A stretch of 64,000 nt of DNA from Clostridia bacterium (GTDB lineage Bacteria > Bacillota > Clostridia > Acetivibrionales > STF1-152): positions 1-64,000 of the forward strand of contig JANQLN010000079.1 in NCBI GenBank assembly GCA_028280575.1. The letters run 5' to 3'. Both the position numbers and the translations under genes were made by a program. Shown here piece after piece: positions 8,120-17,163 of this stretch. Below the pieces are notes generated by a model. That model worked only from the letters and a program-made list of their open reading frames with translations, was not told where the DNA came from and made no database searches. Position 1 is the first letter of the stretch; each line of letters starts with the position of its first letter.

Positions 8120-8191
8120 ATTAATGGAGGAATTATTTTGAAATATATAATGTTACTCTATTAATATTACATATTCTTTTAGGGGGAGCAA

Positions 8192-9232
8192 ATGTTTAAA
8201 AGGAGTACTACTTCGGTTGCAATTCTTTTGTTGTTGGTTTTGGGCCTGTCACAGGCTTTATTTGTCCGGGAAGTGCATGCATCAGATACTTTGAAAAGCG
8301 GAATGAAGGGTGAAGATGTCATGATGCTTCAGCAAGAGCTTTCCAAACTTGGATTCTTTAATGCCAGTCCAACCGGTTACTATGGTGAAATAACGCTGAG
8401 CGCGGTTAAAAATTTTCAAAAGGCTTATGGCCTCTACCCCGACGGTGTAGCCGGCAAAAATACTGTAAATCGCATCAAGGAGCTTCTTTATGATAAAATA
8501 CTGGAAAAGGAAATGGAAGGCGACGAAGTTTTTATGCTGCAGGAAAGTCTTAAAAGGCTTGGTTACTTTTCTGTAAAGCCTACAGGGTATTTTGGTGATT
8601 TGACGGAAGCTGCCGTATTGAAATTCCAAAAGGCAAATGGGTTATATGCAGACGGTGTAGCAGGTATTAAAACCTTAAGCTTGCTCAGGGATATCTTGGC
8701 CGGTGCTCAAAAAAGCGGGGTTAAAACCTCAAGAAGCAGTTCAAGAAATGTAAGTTATAAAACTCCCTGGTTTGGGGGAGTGGACAAAATATTCAAACGG
8801 GGAGCGGACGCTACGGTTTACGACATAAAATCAGGGTTAAGCTTCAGGGTAAAAAGGACATTTGGCACTAATCATGCAGATGTTGAACCGGTTTCCAAAG
8901 AGGATACCGCAGTAATGAAGCGTATTTATGGCGGCAGCTGGAGCTGGAGCAGAAGGGCAATAATTGTAACCGTTAACGGCAGGAGGATTGCTGCGTCCAT
9001 GAATGGAATGCCCCATGCCGGGCTTGATAAATATGCATCGGGCAAATATATAAGCAACAGGTCCGCAGGATACGGGTATGGATATAATTATGATACTGTA
9101 AAGAATAATGGTATGAATGGACATTTTTGTATACATTTCTACAAGAGCAGGCTTCATGTAAACAACAAGGTTGACCCTTTACACCAGGAAAAGGTTGAAG
9201 AAGCAAACCAGTGGGCCCAGAGAAATTACTGA
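8192..9232 (+). CDS. Secreted peptidoglycan-binding protein with unrecognised HxCxH domain (paralogue 1)
   Basis: A 346-residue exported protein: signal peptide (1-30, cleavage after VHA), two PG_binding_1 repeats (about 34-92 and 108-168; each ends DGVAG..T), a short Ser-rich linker, and a C-terminal domain (about 190-346) that I do not recognise. That domain has conserved polar residues shared with its neighbour: NHAD (His228, Asp230), MPHAG (His275), GHFCIHF (His311, Cys313, His315), Ser319, His322, Asp328 and His331. The pattern could suit a zinc enzyme or a cysteine transpeptidase, but neither is shown. GGGGGAG lies 8 bases before the ATG. The paralogue at 9619 has the same architecture. 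Confidence 0.9.
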   Translation: MFKRSTTSVAILLLLVLGLSQALFVREVHASDTLKSGMKGEDVMMLQQELSKLGFFNASPTGYYGEITLSAVKNFQKAYGLYPDGVAGKNTVNRIKELLYDKILEKEMEGDEVFMLQESLKRLGYFSVKPTGYFGDLTEAAVLKFQKANGLYADGVAGIKTLSLLRDILAGAQKSGVKTSRSSSRNVSYKTPWFGGVDKIFKRGADATVYDIKSGLSFRVKRTFGTNHADVEPVSKEDTAVMKRIYGGSWSWSRRAIIVTVNGRRIAASMNGMPHAGLDKYASGKYISNRSAGYGYGYNYDTVKNNGMNGHFCIHFYKSRLHVNNKVDPLHQEKVEEANQWAQRNY

Positions 9233-9274
9233 CAGTGTTTTCAGGTGAATGAAAAAGGGTATATTATGTAAACA

Positions 9275-9303
9275 AAAAAACAGCTAAAAAAGCTGTTTTT
9301 TGT
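9275..9303 (+). terminator. Terminator after HxCxH paralogue 1
   Basis: AAAAACAGCT and AGCTGTTTTT flank an A-rich loop (about 9276-9300), followed by TGTT. The flanking A and T runs make it work in either direction. Confidence 0.75.
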
Positions 9304-9467
9304 TATATTTTTATTACAGCAGCAATACAGGTGCGTTACTTCCTGTGTATTACAGTATTTAAAAAAACCTTTAAAGGCTTTAAAACAGTATATTTCATCT
9401 TTTCAAGTTTTTCTTGCAAATGAGTATTTTACTAATTAAACCAAAATATTCACAAGTATTTTGCCAA

Positions 9468-9497
9468 TTGTAAATGTAAAAACATTTATGCTATAAT
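9468..9497 (+). promoter_or_regulatory. Promoter and long leader of HxCxH paralogue 2
   Basis: TTGTAA (9468-9473), 18-base spacer, TATAAT (9492-9497) with an upstream TG (extended -10). Transcription would start near 9504, leaving about 115 bases of leader. The leader holds an imperfect GGAGC..GCTCC hairpin (9544-9569) around CTAAATTTAG, and an 18-base string (9582-9599) that recurs at 29488. The rest of the 386-base gap 9233-9618 holds only the previous terminator and A/T-rich sequence. Confidence 0.6.
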
Positions 9498-9618
9498 ATA
9501 TTATGTATACTTTAAGTTTTTGCATTTAGCTTCTTTAGTTAATGGAGCCTGCTAAATTTAGTGCGCTCCTTGCTTAAAACCGATTAAGGTGCAAATTGCT
9601 TATAGGAAGGAGGGTTCT

Positions 9619-10665
9619 ATGAGGAAAAGAAGGATAATTCGTTTACTTGCTTTGATTTTGCTGGTCTCTACATATTTTATGGTAAGCTCACTTTCAGCTT
9701 ATGGTTTGCTGTTAAAGAAAGGTTCAAGGGGAAACAATGTGGTTAAGCTTCAAAATAATCTGAAGCAATTGGGTTATTTTAATGCAAGGGCAACAGGCTA
9801 CTATGGCAGCATAACTGAAAAATCCGTTAAAAACTTTCAAAAAAGCCACAATCTTCTTGTGGACGGTATAGCTGGGAACAATACAATTTCCCTTTTGAAC
9901 AGCAAATTGGAACCTGTTAATGCTTCTGTTACCCCGCTGAAAAAAGGTATGAGAAGCAGCTCTGTTGTTGAGCTTCAGCAGGGCCTTAAAAAGACAGGTT
10001 ATTACAGCAGTCTTATTACAGGCTATTATGAGAGTGTAACAGAGTCTGCAGTTAAAAAGCTGCAGGCAGATTACGGACTGCCTGCCGACGGAATTGCCGG
10101 GCGAAACACTCTGGCTCTTTTGGACAAGCTTTTAAACGGAGCTGTTACAAAAGCGTCTTCCAGGGCAGGGGTATCAAGGCAAAACAACTACATGGCAAAT
10201 TGGTTTGGTTCTGTTGCAAATATTTTTTCAAGGGGTACTGTCGCAACGGTTTATGACATCAAATCCGGCTTGAGCTTCAAGGCCAAACGTACATATGGTG
10301 AAAACCATGCAGATTGTGAGCCCCTTACAGCTAACGACACCGCCATAATGAAGAAGATTTATGGGGGAAAGTGGAGCTGGAGCAGGAAGGCTGTTGTAGT
10401 TGAAGTAAACGGAATGAAATTTGCGGCATCAATTAATGGGATGCCCCATGCCGGATTAGATAAATATCCGGCCGGAAAATATGTTTCAAACAGGAGCGGC
10501 GGATTTGGAGCGGGTTTAAATTTTGACCAGGTAAAAGGTAATAACTTTAACGGGCATTTTTGCATCCATTTCTACCACAGCAAGACCCACGGGACAAACA
10601 GAATAGATCAAAAGCATCAGGCCATGATTAGGACTGCAAATGAATGGATCAAAAGAAATAATTAA
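9619..10665 (+). CDS. Secreted peptidoglycan-binding protein with unrecognised HxCxH domain (paralogue 2)
   Basis: A 348-residue paralogue of the preceding gene with the same plan: signal peptide (about 1-28), two PG_binding_1 repeats (about 32-95 and 105-172), linker, then the C-terminal domain (about 192-348). The polar residues are conserved at NHAD, MPHAG, GHFCIHF (His313, Cys315, His317), Ser321, His324 and the DxxHQ motif. Here the segment after Ser reads KTHGT, closer to an HGT motif than in paralogue 1. GGAAGGAGGG lies 6 bases before the ATG at 9619; an upstream in-frame start at 9589 has no such site. Its own promoter and terminator show independent expression. Confidence 0.9.
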   Translation: MRKRRIIRLLALILLVSTYFMVSSLSAYGLLLKKGSRGNNVVKLQNNLKQLGYFNARATGYYGSITEKSVKNFQKSHNLLVDGIAGNNTISLLNSKLEPVNASVTPLKKGMRSSSVVELQQGLKKTGYYSSLITGYYESVTESAVKKLQADYGLPADGIAGRNTLALLDKLLNGAVTKASSRAGVSRQNNYMANWFGSVANIFSRGTVATVYDIKSGLSFKAKRTYGENHADCEPLTANDTAIMKKIYGGKWSWSRKAVVVEVNGMKFAASINGMPHAGLDKYPAGKYVSNRSGGFGAGLNFDQVKGNNFNGHFCIHFYHSKTHGTNRIDQKHQAMIRTANEWIKRNN

Positions 10666-10706
10666 TACTGCGTCGAAAAACAAAGCTGAGATGCCAATAT
10701 AAATTT

Positions 10707-10741
10707 AGCCCTGCTTTCCCAAAAGAAAGCAGGGCTTTTTA
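10707..10741 (+). terminator. Terminator after HxCxH paralogue 2
   Basis: AGCCCTGCTTTC (10707-10718) pairs with GAAAGCAGGGCT (10725-10736) and is followed by TTTT. A 12-base perfect GC-rich stem: a classic intrinsic terminator. Confidence 0.9.
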
Positions 10742-10744
10742 TAT

Positions 10745-10805
10745 AATGATAACTGCTTCATTATACACATAAATCTATTCAATGTTAAAAATGGGGAAAC
10801 GCAAA
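10745..10805. repeat. Palindromic repeat family B, right half only
   Basis: Matches 2207-2267 with 4 mismatches in 61 bases, including the AAAAATGGGGAAAC terminal arm. The left arm is absent. It sits between the preceding terminator and the promoter of the decarboxylase gene. Confidence 0.8.
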
Positions 10806-10816
10806 GGTTCTTTTTC

Positions 10817-10846
10817 TTGACTTATACTTAAGCCTTGTCTTATAAT
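10817..10846 (+). promoter_or_regulatory. Strong promoter of the decarboxylase gene
   Basis: TTGACT (10817-10822), 18-base spacer, TATAAT (10841-10846); about 30 bases from the predicted start of transcription to the ATG. Confidence 0.7.
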
Positions 10847-10881
10847 TCATTTGTTGATGAAGATTATGGAGGAATTGATTA

Positions 10882-12336
10882 ATGTTAAATGGTGATCAAA
10901 ATTTAACCCCCCTTTTTGACGCGGTCAGGAAATATGTGGATGACAAGGTGATTCCATTCCACGTACCCGGACATAAACAGGGAAGGGGAATAGAAGAACT
11001 AAGGGAATATATTGGTGAAAAGGCGCTTCAAATGGATGCCAACGGCATGGACGAGCTTGATTACCTGACAAGCCCCACAGGTGTAATTTTAGAATCGGAA
11101 AAACTTATGTCAAATGCATTTGGTGCAGAAAATGCTTATTTTCTGGTCAATGGCACCACATCAGGTGTACAGGCCATGATAATAGGGGCCTGCAATCCGG
11201 GAGACAGGATTATTATCCCGAGGAATGCCCATAAATCTACCATAGGTGCAATTGTTCTAAGTGGAGCAATACCTGTTTATATACGGCCGGAAATAAACAA
11301 AAGCCTTGGGATTGCCATGGGCATAACCGTTGACAGCTTAAAAGAAACTATTAAGAAATATCCCCACGCCAAGGCTGTTTTTGTTGTAAATCCAACTTAT
11401 TATGGTGCCGCTCCCGATATGAAATCCATTGTAAGAGTTGCCCACAGGCATAATATGGCGGTACTTTCCGATGAAGCCCATGGGGCACATATGTGTTTTC
11501 ACGATGATTTTCCATTGACCGGTATGGAGGTAGGCGCCGATATGAGCTGTGTGAGCCTCCATAAGACATCTGGATCTCTTACCCAGAGCTCCGCACTGCT
11601 TGTAAGAAGTAACATAGTTTCCGATGAAAAGGTAAGGCAGGTCCTTAATTTAACCTATACGACAAGTGCATCCTATTTGCTGATGTGTTCACTTGACATT
11701 GCAAGGAAGCAGCTTGCTACAAAGGGCAGTGAAATGCTTGAACAAAACCTTGTACTTGTGAGGGAGGCAAGGGATGAAATAAACAAAATTGACCGTTTGT
11801 ATGCATTTGGAAAAGAGCTGGTCGGTACTCCGGGATGTTATGACCTGGACGAGACAAAGCTTGGGATCAATGTCAGGGGTATCGGATATACCGGTTACCA
11901 GATGGAGGCCAAGCTTCGCAAGGAGTATAATATACAAATTGAGCTGTCGGACCTTTACAACATACTTGCAATAACAAGCATTGGAGATACAGAGGAAAGC
12001 TTGCACCTCCTTGTTTCGGCACTTAAAGATGCAGCTTCAAAATCCGGAGCGGTCGGTCTGGGCAACAAGGTTTTTATACCTGAAAGCCTTGAGATGATAG
12101 TATCCCCAAGAGATGCATTTTACAGCCCTAAAAAAACAGTCGCCATTGATGATGCCGAAGGTGAGGTTGCCGGCGAAATGGTTATGGCATATCCACCCGG
12201 CATACCTGTTATTTGTATGGGGGAAAGGATATCAAAGGATATAATCGCTTACATAAAACTGCTCAAGGAACAAGGGTGTGAATTACAGGGAACTGTTGAT
12301 CCATATGTAAATAATATAAAAGTTTTGGGAATGTAA
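10882..12336 (+). CDS. speA: Arginine/lysine/ornithine decarboxylase, fold type I PLP enzyme
   Basis: A 484-residue PLP-dependent decarboxylase of the Orn/Lys/Arg group in its short Gram-positive form. The N-terminal part shows PFHVPGHKQG, the cofactor region shows NGTTSGVQAM and DEAHGAH, and the Schiff-base lysine is Lys228 in SLHKTSG. The C-terminal domain (about 380-484) includes YPPGIPVICMGE. The most likely role is arginine decarboxylase, making agmatine for polyamines, as for Bacillus SpeA; lysine or ornithine specificity cannot be excluded. No speB or speE gene adjoins it, so agmatine processing must be encoded elsewhere. It has its own promoter, and a GGAGG site lies before the ATG. 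Confidence 0.9.
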   Translation: MLNGDQNLTPLFDAVRKYVDDKVIPFHVPGHKQGRGIEELREYIGEKALQMDANGMDELDYLTSPTGVILESEKLMSNAFGAENAYFLVNGTTSGVQAMIIGACNPGDRIIIPRNAHKSTIGAIVLSGAIPVYIRPEINKSLGIAMGITVDSLKETIKKYPHAKAVFVVNPTYYGAAPDMKSIVRVAHRHNMAVLSDEAHGAHMCFHDDFPLTGMEVGADMSCVSLHKTSGSLTQSSALLVRSNIVSDEKVRQVLNLTYTTSASYLLMCSLDIARKQLATKGSEMLEQNLVLVREARDEINKIDRLYAFGKELVGTPGCYDLDETKLGINVRGIGYTGYQMEAKLRKEYNIQIELSDLYNILAITSIGDTEESLHLLVSALKDAASKSGAVGLGNKVFIPESLEMIVSPRDAFYSPKKTVAIDDAEGEVAGEMVMAYPPGIPVICMGERISKDIIAYIKLLKEQGCELQGTVDPYVNNIKVLGM

Positions 12337-12420
12337 GCTTTAAAAAATTCTTCATTTGACTAAATTGTTCTAACATGCTTGTCCTTTGAATAATTATATG
12401 AGAGAGACAAAGGAGTGGTT

Positions 12421-15117
12421 TTGTTGAGAACAGGTAATGGGACACCCAGGTTAAATGGAGATTACAATGGACTTAAAGAAAAAGAAGCAGAAAAAAAACT
12501 TGAAATTCATGGTTTAAATATAATTGAGTCTAAAAAGGGCATATCAACGTTTAAAATATTTCTTAATCAGTTTAAGGATTTCATGGTTTTAATCCTTATA
12601 GCTTCTACCTTGGTATCGGCTGCAATGGGTGAGATAATCGAAGCGGTTACGATAGTTGCAATAATTGTAATTAATTCCGTGCTGGGATTTGTGCAGGAAT
12701 TCAAAACGGAAAGAACACTTGATGCATTAAAGGAAATGGCTGCTCCCGGGTGCAGGGTAATAAGGGATGGAAAAGTAAATGAAATTCCTGCAACACAAGT
12801 AGTCCCGGGAGATTTGATAATAATTGAAGAGGGTGACAAGGTTGCCGCGGACAGTGTACTTGTTGAAGCAAAAAATATAAATGTGGATGAGTCGCTTCTC
12901 ACAGGCGAGTCGGTACCTGTAGATAAAAATGCTCATAATGAAAATAACGGCAAATACCCGGAAAAAGAGGCATGTATTTTTATGGGCACTGCAATAACAA
13001 GAGGAAGGGGCAGGGCCATAGCATTTGCTACGGGTATGAAAACCGAGATGGGTAAAATTGCAGATATGATTCAAAATTCGGAAGATAATGAAACGCCTCT
13101 TCAAAAAAGGCTGGACCAGCTTGGGAAATATATTGTTATGGGTTGTCTGCTCGTATGTGCAATAGTATCGATAACAGGGATATTAAGGGGGGAAGCAATC
13201 CTTACAATGCTGATGGCGGGAATAAGCCTGGCGGTAGCTGCCGTACCTGAAGGGCTTCCGGCGGTAGTAACCATTGCACTTGCCATTGGAGTGCAGCGGA
13301 TGCTTAAACGCAAAGCTCTTGTACGTAAACTTCCTTCTGTCGAAGCCCTTGGATGTGCCGATATAATTTGTTCAGATAAAACCGGTACACTTACGGAAAA
13401 CAGGATGCAGGTAAAAAGCATATATACGGCTGGCAGGATTTTTACCGTAAAAAATAGCCGGAGGAATAAAACCGAATTTATGTTCAGGGACCGAAAGGTA
13501 TCTCCGGATGCTTCAAAACCTTTGAGCCTTGTCCTAAAAGCAGGAGCCCTTTGCGGCAATGTAAGTATTGAGCTGCCTGAAAGGAAGACCATAAGTATTA
13601 TAAGCAAAATAAAAAAAAAGATTAAAACCCCTGAAAGCTGGCATTTAAATGGAGACCCTACAGAAAAAGCATTAATGGAAGCCGCGCTTGGTGCGGGGCT
13701 TATAGATGATGTATTGCATAACAATAAAAAGCTTGATGAGATTCCTTTTGATTCCGACAGAAAATGCATGTCCGTATTGTGTAAGGATGCTTTACACGGA
13801 CATTATGTCTACACAAAAGGCGCGCCTGGCGTAGTACTGGAAAAATGCGGCAAAATACTTACTTCCAAAGGGATTGTCCCGATGGATAAAGCTTTAAAGA
13901 CAGGCATACTGACCATAAACGACAGGATGGCATCGGAAGCATTGAGAGTGCTGGGTATAGGGTATAAAAAGTTAAATGGCAGGAGCTTTTTGGGGAAAAT
14001 GGAAAGCAGCCTGGTGTTTGTCGGTCTTGTCGGAATGATTGACCCTCCAAGAAAGGAAGCATATGAAGCAGTCAAAAAGTGCAGGCTTGCAGGCATAAAG
14101 CCTGTAATGATAACAGGAGACCACAGGCTTACTGCCCACGCAATCGCAAAAGAGCTTCATATATGGCAAAGCACAGATAAAATACTAACCGGCTCTGATC
14201 TTGATAGACTGGGTGAATACGGACTTCAAAGGATTGCTGAAAATGTATCAATTTATGCAAGAGTAACGCCCCGGCATAAGCTGGCCATTGTAAAAACATT
14301 AAAAAAAATGGGGCACACGGTAGCAATGACAGGAGACGGGGTAAATGATGCCCCTGCTGTAAAGGAAGCGGATATTGGTGTTTCCATGGGACTTACAGGT
14401 ACTGATGTTACCAGGGAAGCATCATCTATGATATTGACCGATGACAATTTTGCAACAATAGTATCTGCCGTGGAGGAAGGGAGAATAATTTACAGTAATA
14501 TCCGTAAATTTATCAGATACCTGCTTTCATGTAATATAGGCGAAGTTCTGACAATGTTTTTGGGTATGCTGGTTGGATTGCCCATACCGCTTTTGCCCAT
14601 TCAAATACTTTGGGTTAATCTTGTAACCGACGGACTGCCCGCAATAGCATTGGGACTTGAGCCTGCTGAAAAGGATATAATGACGGACCCTCCCAGGAAA
14701 TCGGGAGAAAATATATTTTCAGACGGATTGGGTTTTTTGATAATAAAAAGAGGCTTGCTGCTTGGCTTATGCACTCTGGCCGTATTTGCAAGCATCTTAT
14801 ATTTTACCGGGAATGTGCCCTTGGCAAGGACAGGAGGTTTTATGACACTTGTGCTTACCCAGCTTATCCACGTCTTTGAGTGCAAGTCTGAAAAACGGAC
14901 AATATTTGAAATTCCCCTATTTAATAATGTACTCCTGGTTTTTGCTGTTTTATGTTCTCTTTGCATGATACTTGCAGCAGTATACATACCATTTTTGCAA
15001 AATATTTTTAAAACGGTTCCCCTTACACCGGACGAATGGGTACTAATACTGGGTTTTTCCATATTGGGGCCTATTTTTTCAAGTTTTTTTAAGAAGAAAA
15101 AATATAAACCGTCATAA
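12421..15117 (+). CDS. Calcium-transporting type P-type ATPase
   Basis: About 898 residues, P2A/SERCA-like. It contains an N-terminal cation-ATPase domain, an actuator with LTGES, the phosphorylation site DKTGTLTE (Asp319), KGAPG in the nucleotide domain, and TGDGVNDAPAVKEADIG in the hinge. The PEGLP motif of membrane helix 4 and the NLVTD segment of helix 6 indicate calcium, with manganese possible. It would expel cations from the cytoplasm. AAAGGAG lies 5-8 bases before tandem TTG codons at 12421 and 12424; a GTG at 12415 overlaps that site and is less likely. It stands alone, with a 415-base gap after it and no evident terminator hairpin. Confidence 0.93.
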   Translation: MLRTGNGTPRLNGDYNGLKEKEAEKKLEIHGLNIIESKKGISTFKIFLNQFKDFMVLILIASTLVSAAMGEIIEAVTIVAIIVINSVLGFVQEFKTERTLDALKEMAAPGCRVIRDGKVNEIPATQVVPGDLIIIEEGDKVAADSVLVEAKNINVDESLLTGESVPVDKNAHNENNGKYPEKEACIFMGTAITRGRGRAIAFATGMKTEMGKIADMIQNSEDNETPLQKRLDQLGKYIVMGCLLVCAIVSITGILRGEAILTMLMAGISLAVAAVPEGLPAVVTIALAIGVQRMLKRKALVRKLPSVEALGCADIICSDKTGTLTENRMQVKSIYTAGRIFTVKNSRRNKTEFMFRDRKVSPDASKPLSLVLKAGALCGNVSIELPERKTISIISKIKKKIKTPESWHLNGDPTEKALMEAALGAGLIDDVLHNNKKLDEIPFDSDRKCMSVLCKDALHGHYVYTKGAPGVVLEKCGKILTSKGIVPMDKALKTGILTINDRMASEALRVLGIGYKKLNGRSFLGKMESSLVFVGLVGMIDPPRKEAYEAVKKCRLAGIKPVMITGDHRLTAHAIAKELHIWQSTDKILTGSDLDRLGEYGLQRIAENVSIYARVTPRHKLAIVKTLKKMGHTVAMTGDGVNDAPAVKEADIGVSMGLTGTDVTREASSMILTDDNFATIVSAVEEGRIIYSNIRKFIRYLLSCNIGEVLTMFLGMLVGLPIPLLPIQILWVNLVTDGLPAIALGLEPAEKDIMTDPPRKSGENIFSDGLGFLIIKRGLLLGLCTLAVFASILYFTGNVPLARTGGFMTLVLTQLIHVFECKSEKRTIFEIPLFNNVLLVFAVLCSLCMILAAVYIPFLQNIFKTVPLTPDEWVLILGFSILGPIFSSFFKKKKYKPS

Positions 15118-15234
15118 TGCTGCAATCCAAAAAAAATTTGTAAAGCTGATTTTTAGCACAGTAGTAATAAGACATTTTTCTTATCTGTTCGTATTTAAAA
15201 ATATAATACATGTTAAGAACCGGGGATTTGTGAT

Positions 15235-15345
15235 ATACTATATGAAACGGCTTTAATTCCTTAAATTGCGGTCTTTGAAATACAACAAAGGTTTTAGTGG
15301 GTTTCAAAGGTCATAACGCTTGGAATTAGACGTTATATATAGTAT
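15235..15345. repeat. Palindromic repeat family C, full copy
   Basis: The left end ATACTATATGAAACGGC (from 15235, running on to TTTAATTCC at 15260) is mirrored by GGAATTAGACGTTATATATAGTAT (15322-15345, split here only for description). The interior pairs too: GGTCTTTGAAA against TTTCAAAGGTC. The result is a long imperfect hairpin of about 111 bases. It lies in the 416-base gap 15118-15533, where I see no gene; the remainder is A/T-rich with no clear terminator or promoter except weak matches near 15481. Related half copies occur at 7912, 33174 and 60744. Confidence 0.75.
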
Positions 15346-15533
15346 TAATAAGCATAAAATATCTGATTTCATGAATAATAATATTTTTTTCTATAGGGAT
15401 AATATATATTATTTTCTGAATAAGTATATGTGAAGATTTTTAATATGCTTTTTTGCCGGGAACCATAATGCATAACGATTTTGTTATTTGCAAATTATAA
15501 ATTATGTGTAGAGATATGAAAGGCAGGTAAAAA

Positions 15534-17018
15534 ATGAAAATACTTTTTGTTTATCCTGAAAATCCAATTACTTACTGGGGTTTTCAATACGCACTCAGGT
15601 TTGTATCAAAAAAGGCCAGCTTCCCGCCTTTGGGATTATTAACAGTTGCTGCGATAATTCCTTCAGGCTATGAAAAAAAGCTGATTGATATGAATATAAC
15701 AAAGCTTAAGGACAAGGACATATTATGGGCGGATTACGTGTTTATAAGTGCCATGGTGGTGCAAAAAGATTCTGTAAGGGAAGTAATAGACAGGTGTAAA
15801 ATGCTTGGGGTGAAAACAGTGGCGGGAGGGCCCCTGTTTACTTCAGAGCCTGAAGAATACGATGATGTTGACCATCTTGTACTTAATGAAGGAGAAATAA
15901 CGCTGCCTTTGTTTTTGGAAGACCTTGAAAAAAATACTCCGAAGCATTTGTATACATCGGACGAAATGTTTGAGTTGGGTAAAACGCCGCTGCCTTTATG
16001 GGAGCTTATCAATGTTAAAAAATATGCTACCATGAATATACAGTATTCACGGGGATGTCCTTATAACTGCGAGTTTTGCAATATAACAACCCTTTACGGG
16101 CATAATCCCAGGACAAAAAGCGCAATCCAGCTGCTTGATGAATTGGATGTATTGTATAAATCCGGCTGGAGGGGCGGAGTATTTTTTGTAGACGATAATT
16201 TTATTGGGAACAAGAAAAAGCTTTTAAAGAATATACTTCCTGCTCTTATTGAGTGGATGGAAAAAAGGGATTACCCATTTGCATTTCAAACTGAAGCAAC
16301 AATAAATCTGGCAGATGACCAGGAGCTAATGGAAAAGATGGTGAGAGCAGGCTTTAATACCGTATTCATAGGTATTGAAACCCCCGACGAAGATAGTCTT
16401 TCCGAGTGCAGTAAAATGCAGAATAAAAACCGTGACATGATAAAATGTATTAAAAAGATTCAAAGCTCCGGCTTACAGGTACAGGGTGGATTCATAGTTG
16501 GATTTGACAACGACAGGCATTCGATTTTTGAAAGGATGGTAAATTTCATCCAGGAAAGCGGTATTGTAACCGCAATGGTCGGACTGTTAAATGCACCTAA
16601 GGGCACAAGGCTTTATAAGCGGCTTCTTGGAGAAGGCAGGCTTTTAAAGGATTTTTCCGGTGACAATACCAATTTTACCATGAATTTTATACCCAAAATG
16701 GATAAGGGAGTTCTGGTCAAAGGCTATGAGAGTATAATTAACAATATATACTCTCCAAAAAAGTACTATGAGCGCGTCAAGACGTTTCTTAAAGAGTTCA
16801 AGCCCGGAAAGATGGCTTCAACTCATATTAGCTTTGAGCATGTAATGGCATTTTTAAGGTCAATCATACGGCTGGGAATTATCGGTAAGGAGAGGACATA
16901 CTATTGGAAGCTGATTATCTGGTCCTTGTTTAAGCGTCCAAGGCTGTTTCCCCTGGCCGTTACTCTCTCAATTTACGGATTCCATTTCAGGAAGGTATTT
17001 GAAAGGACTGTCTTTTAA
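15534..17018 (+). CDS. B12-binding domain radical SAM protein (DUF4070-type)
   Basis: A 494-residue protein with a Rossmann-like cobalamin-binding N-terminal domain (about 1-140; LFVYPENP, SFPPLGLLTVAAI, AGGPLFTS). A radical SAM core (about 165-370) carries the cluster motif CPYNCEFC (Cys175, 179, 182). The C-terminal extension (about 375-494) is of the kind annotated DUF4070. The B12 domain lacks an obvious DxHxxG, as in many of these proteins, so base-on/base-off binding is uncertain. Such enzymes include methylases (for example hopanoid C-2 methylase HpnP) and many of unknown substrate; no neighbour points to a pathway. It is a single-gene unit; AGGCAGG precedes the ATG. Confidence 0.88.
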   Translation: MKILFVYPENPITYWGFQYALRFVSKKASFPPLGLLTVAAIIPSGYEKKLIDMNITKLKDKDILWADYVFISAMVVQKDSVREVIDRCKMLGVKTVAGGPLFTSEPEEYDDVDHLVLNEGEITLPLFLEDLEKNTPKHLYTSDEMFELGKTPLPLWELINVKKYATMNIQYSRGCPYNCEFCNITTLYGHNPRTKSAIQLLDELDVLYKSGWRGGVFFVDDNFIGNKKKLLKNILPALIEWMEKRDYPFAFQTEATINLADDQELMEKMVRAGFNTVFIGIETPDEDSLSECSKMQNKNRDMIKCIKKIQSSGLQVQGGFIVGFDNDRHSIFERMVNFIQESGIVTAMVGLLNAPKGTRLYKRLLGEGRLLKDFSGDNTNFTMNFIPKMDKGVLVKGYESIINNIYSPKKYYERVKTFLKEFKPGKMASTHISFEHVMAFLRSIIRLGIIGKERTYYWKLIIWSLFKRPRLFPLAVTLSIYGFHFRKVFERTVF

Positions 17019-17139
17019 AAAACAGTTAAAAGGGAAAAATGGTAAAATTCAAATCTGATTTATAAAAATAGGGAAGCTCAAGATTTATTATTCCTTGAAA
17101 ATAGTTATTAAAGAATATATAATTGACCATGCGGTTTAT

Positions 17140-17163
17140 GGACAATCTGTTTACAGATTGTTC
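17140..17163. terminator. Inverted repeat between radical SAM gene and ABC operon
   Basis: GGACAATCTG (17140-17149), TTTA, CAGATTGTTC (17154-17163), followed by ATATTTTCG. The 10-base stem has one G-T pair. It may be a weak terminator for the upstream gene or an operator for the ABC operon 107 bases downstream. Confidence 0.45.

Noticed and set aside
13101-13769. Minus-strand open frame inside the P-type ATPase gene
   Set aside because: Composition and position are those of a shadow frame; no family motif.
17063-17081. Further copy of the family B terminal arm
   Set aside because: TAAAAATAGGGAAGCTCAA resembles the arm, but the match is short, isolated and without a mirrored partner.
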